Shown in pieces: positions 63,729-64,000 of a DNA stretch of 64,000 nt. The position numbers and the translations under genes were made by a program. The stretch covers positions 1,302,001 through 1,366,000 of the forward strand of contig NC_004113.1 in NCBI RefSeq assembly GCF_000011345.1, written 5' to 3'. Below the pieces are notes generated by a model. That model saw nothing but the letters and a program-made list of their open reading frames with translations, was not told the DNA's origin and did not search any database. The DNA is from Thermosynechococcus vestitus BP-1. GTDB lineage: Bacteria > Cyanobacteriota > Cyanobacteriia > Thermosynechococcales > Thermosynechococcaceae. Positions within the stretch are counted from its first letter, which is position 1, and the number at the start of each line of letters is the position of its first letter.

Positions 63729-64000
63729 CTAGATCGCGCAAATCACTTGATCACGGCAGAGGGTGGGATCTACGTAGGGCAGCATTGGCTTATCACCAAC
63801 GTAAATCCCCAATCCTTGAGCTGTGCGAATCAAGAAGCTATTGGGATCCACATGGCGTGGGCATTTAGCAACAACATCGGCAATGGGCACCGTCACCACT
63901 TGCCCTGCCTGCCACGCCACCATGCGGCCAAAGGTCCCTTGAGCTGCCAAATCTACAGCGGTATTGCCCATACCTGCTGCCAGCAGCCGATCCATGGCCA
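63729..64000 (-). CDS. pfkA: 6-phosphofructokinase, C-terminal part, cut by the right edge
   Basis: Only the last ~90 codons are in the window; the frame stays open through the edge, so the start is further right. The piece reads AMDRLLAAGMGNTAVDLAA, MVAWQAGQVVTVPIADV and RHVDPNSFLIRTAQGLGIYVGDKP, which fits the C-terminus of cyanobacterial ATP- or pyrophosphate-type phosphofructokinases. It phosphorylates fructose-6-phosphate in glycolysis. The internal ATG at 63993-63995 is not the start. Convergent with miaB. Confidence 0.8.
   Translation of the reverse strand, partial: AMDRLLAAGMGNTAVDLAAQGTFGRMVAWQAGQVVTVPIADVVAKCPRHVDPNSFLIRTAQGLGIYVGDKPMLPYVDPTLCRDQVICAI

Overview
The window reads as chromosome of a thermophilic unicellular cyanobacterium of the Thermosynechococcus elongatus/vulcanus type. 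Seen directly: dense use of the HIP1 octamer GCGATCGC; photosynthesis genes (psbV, psbV2, petJ, ndhH, a CRR6-type NDH-1 assembly factor); a split orange carotenoid protein pair; the cyanobacterial alkane genes aar and ado; and a plastid-type pyruvate dehydrogenase E2. The PsbV sequence and the order psbV-psbV2-petJ match what I recall of T. elongatus. Coding density is very high: most gaps are under 200 bases and several convergent pairs overlap at their stops. I found no intact insertion sequence, group II intron, prophage or CRISPR array.

Layout. 1-8.8 kb: glycogen debranching enzyme (open at the left edge), a fused ADP-forming acyl-CoA synthetase/GNAT protein, purK, a secreted beta-propeller-like protein, a DUF2103 protein and an orphan oligopeptide-type permease. 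9-13.5 kb: response regulator Rre1/Ycf29, ChaN-like, DHH phosphoesterase, SixA. 13.5-18.7 kb: the CTDH and HCP carotenoid proteins, then a glycosyltransferase, a TPR-glycosyltransferase and a 5'-nucleotidase that look like one operon. 18.9-29.6 kb: rpiA, a DUF1400 hydrolase, pgsA, F/SBPase, a GH57 glycosidase, an FAH-family enzyme, rpsF, an unusual membrane-anchored binding protein, mtnP. 29.6-35.6 kb: a 1353-residue LOV-domain hybrid histidine kinase, then petJ, psbV2, psbV and a 67-residue conserved protein. 35.7-45.7 kb: glgC, ndhH, a peroxiredoxin-like protein, tRNA-Arg(CCU), a GTPase, a ribulokinase-like FGGY kinase, crr6, nfu, efp, accB, ilvB. 45.7-54.6 kb: a GH10-like protein, an ECF ATPase, pdhC, ylqD, aas, maf, rplS, tRNA-Trp(CCA), an S2P protease and two small membrane proteins. 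54.5-64 kb: a CbiG-CobJ fusion, a TM2 protein, folE, an SDR, accA, aar, ado, grpE, miaB and the 3' end of pfkA.

Working together: glgC, the debranching enzyme and GH57 serve glycogen turnover; rpiA, F/SBPase and pfkA serve the Calvin/pentose/glycolytic network; pdhC, accA, accB, aas, aar, ado and pgsA link acetyl-CoA to lipids and alkanes; psbV, petJ, ndhH and CRR6 serve electron transport; HCP/CTDH and the LOV kinase are the light-handling proteins.

The most interesting items are the LOV hybrid kinase with a complete flavin-binding signature next to petJ, the HCP/CTDH pair separated by a strong terminator hairpin, the acyl-CoA synthetase-GNAT fusion that keeps the phospho-histidine motif, the His-to-Cys change at the heme-ligand position of PsbV2, and a three-gene glycosyltransferase/nucleotidase operon without an assigned pathway.
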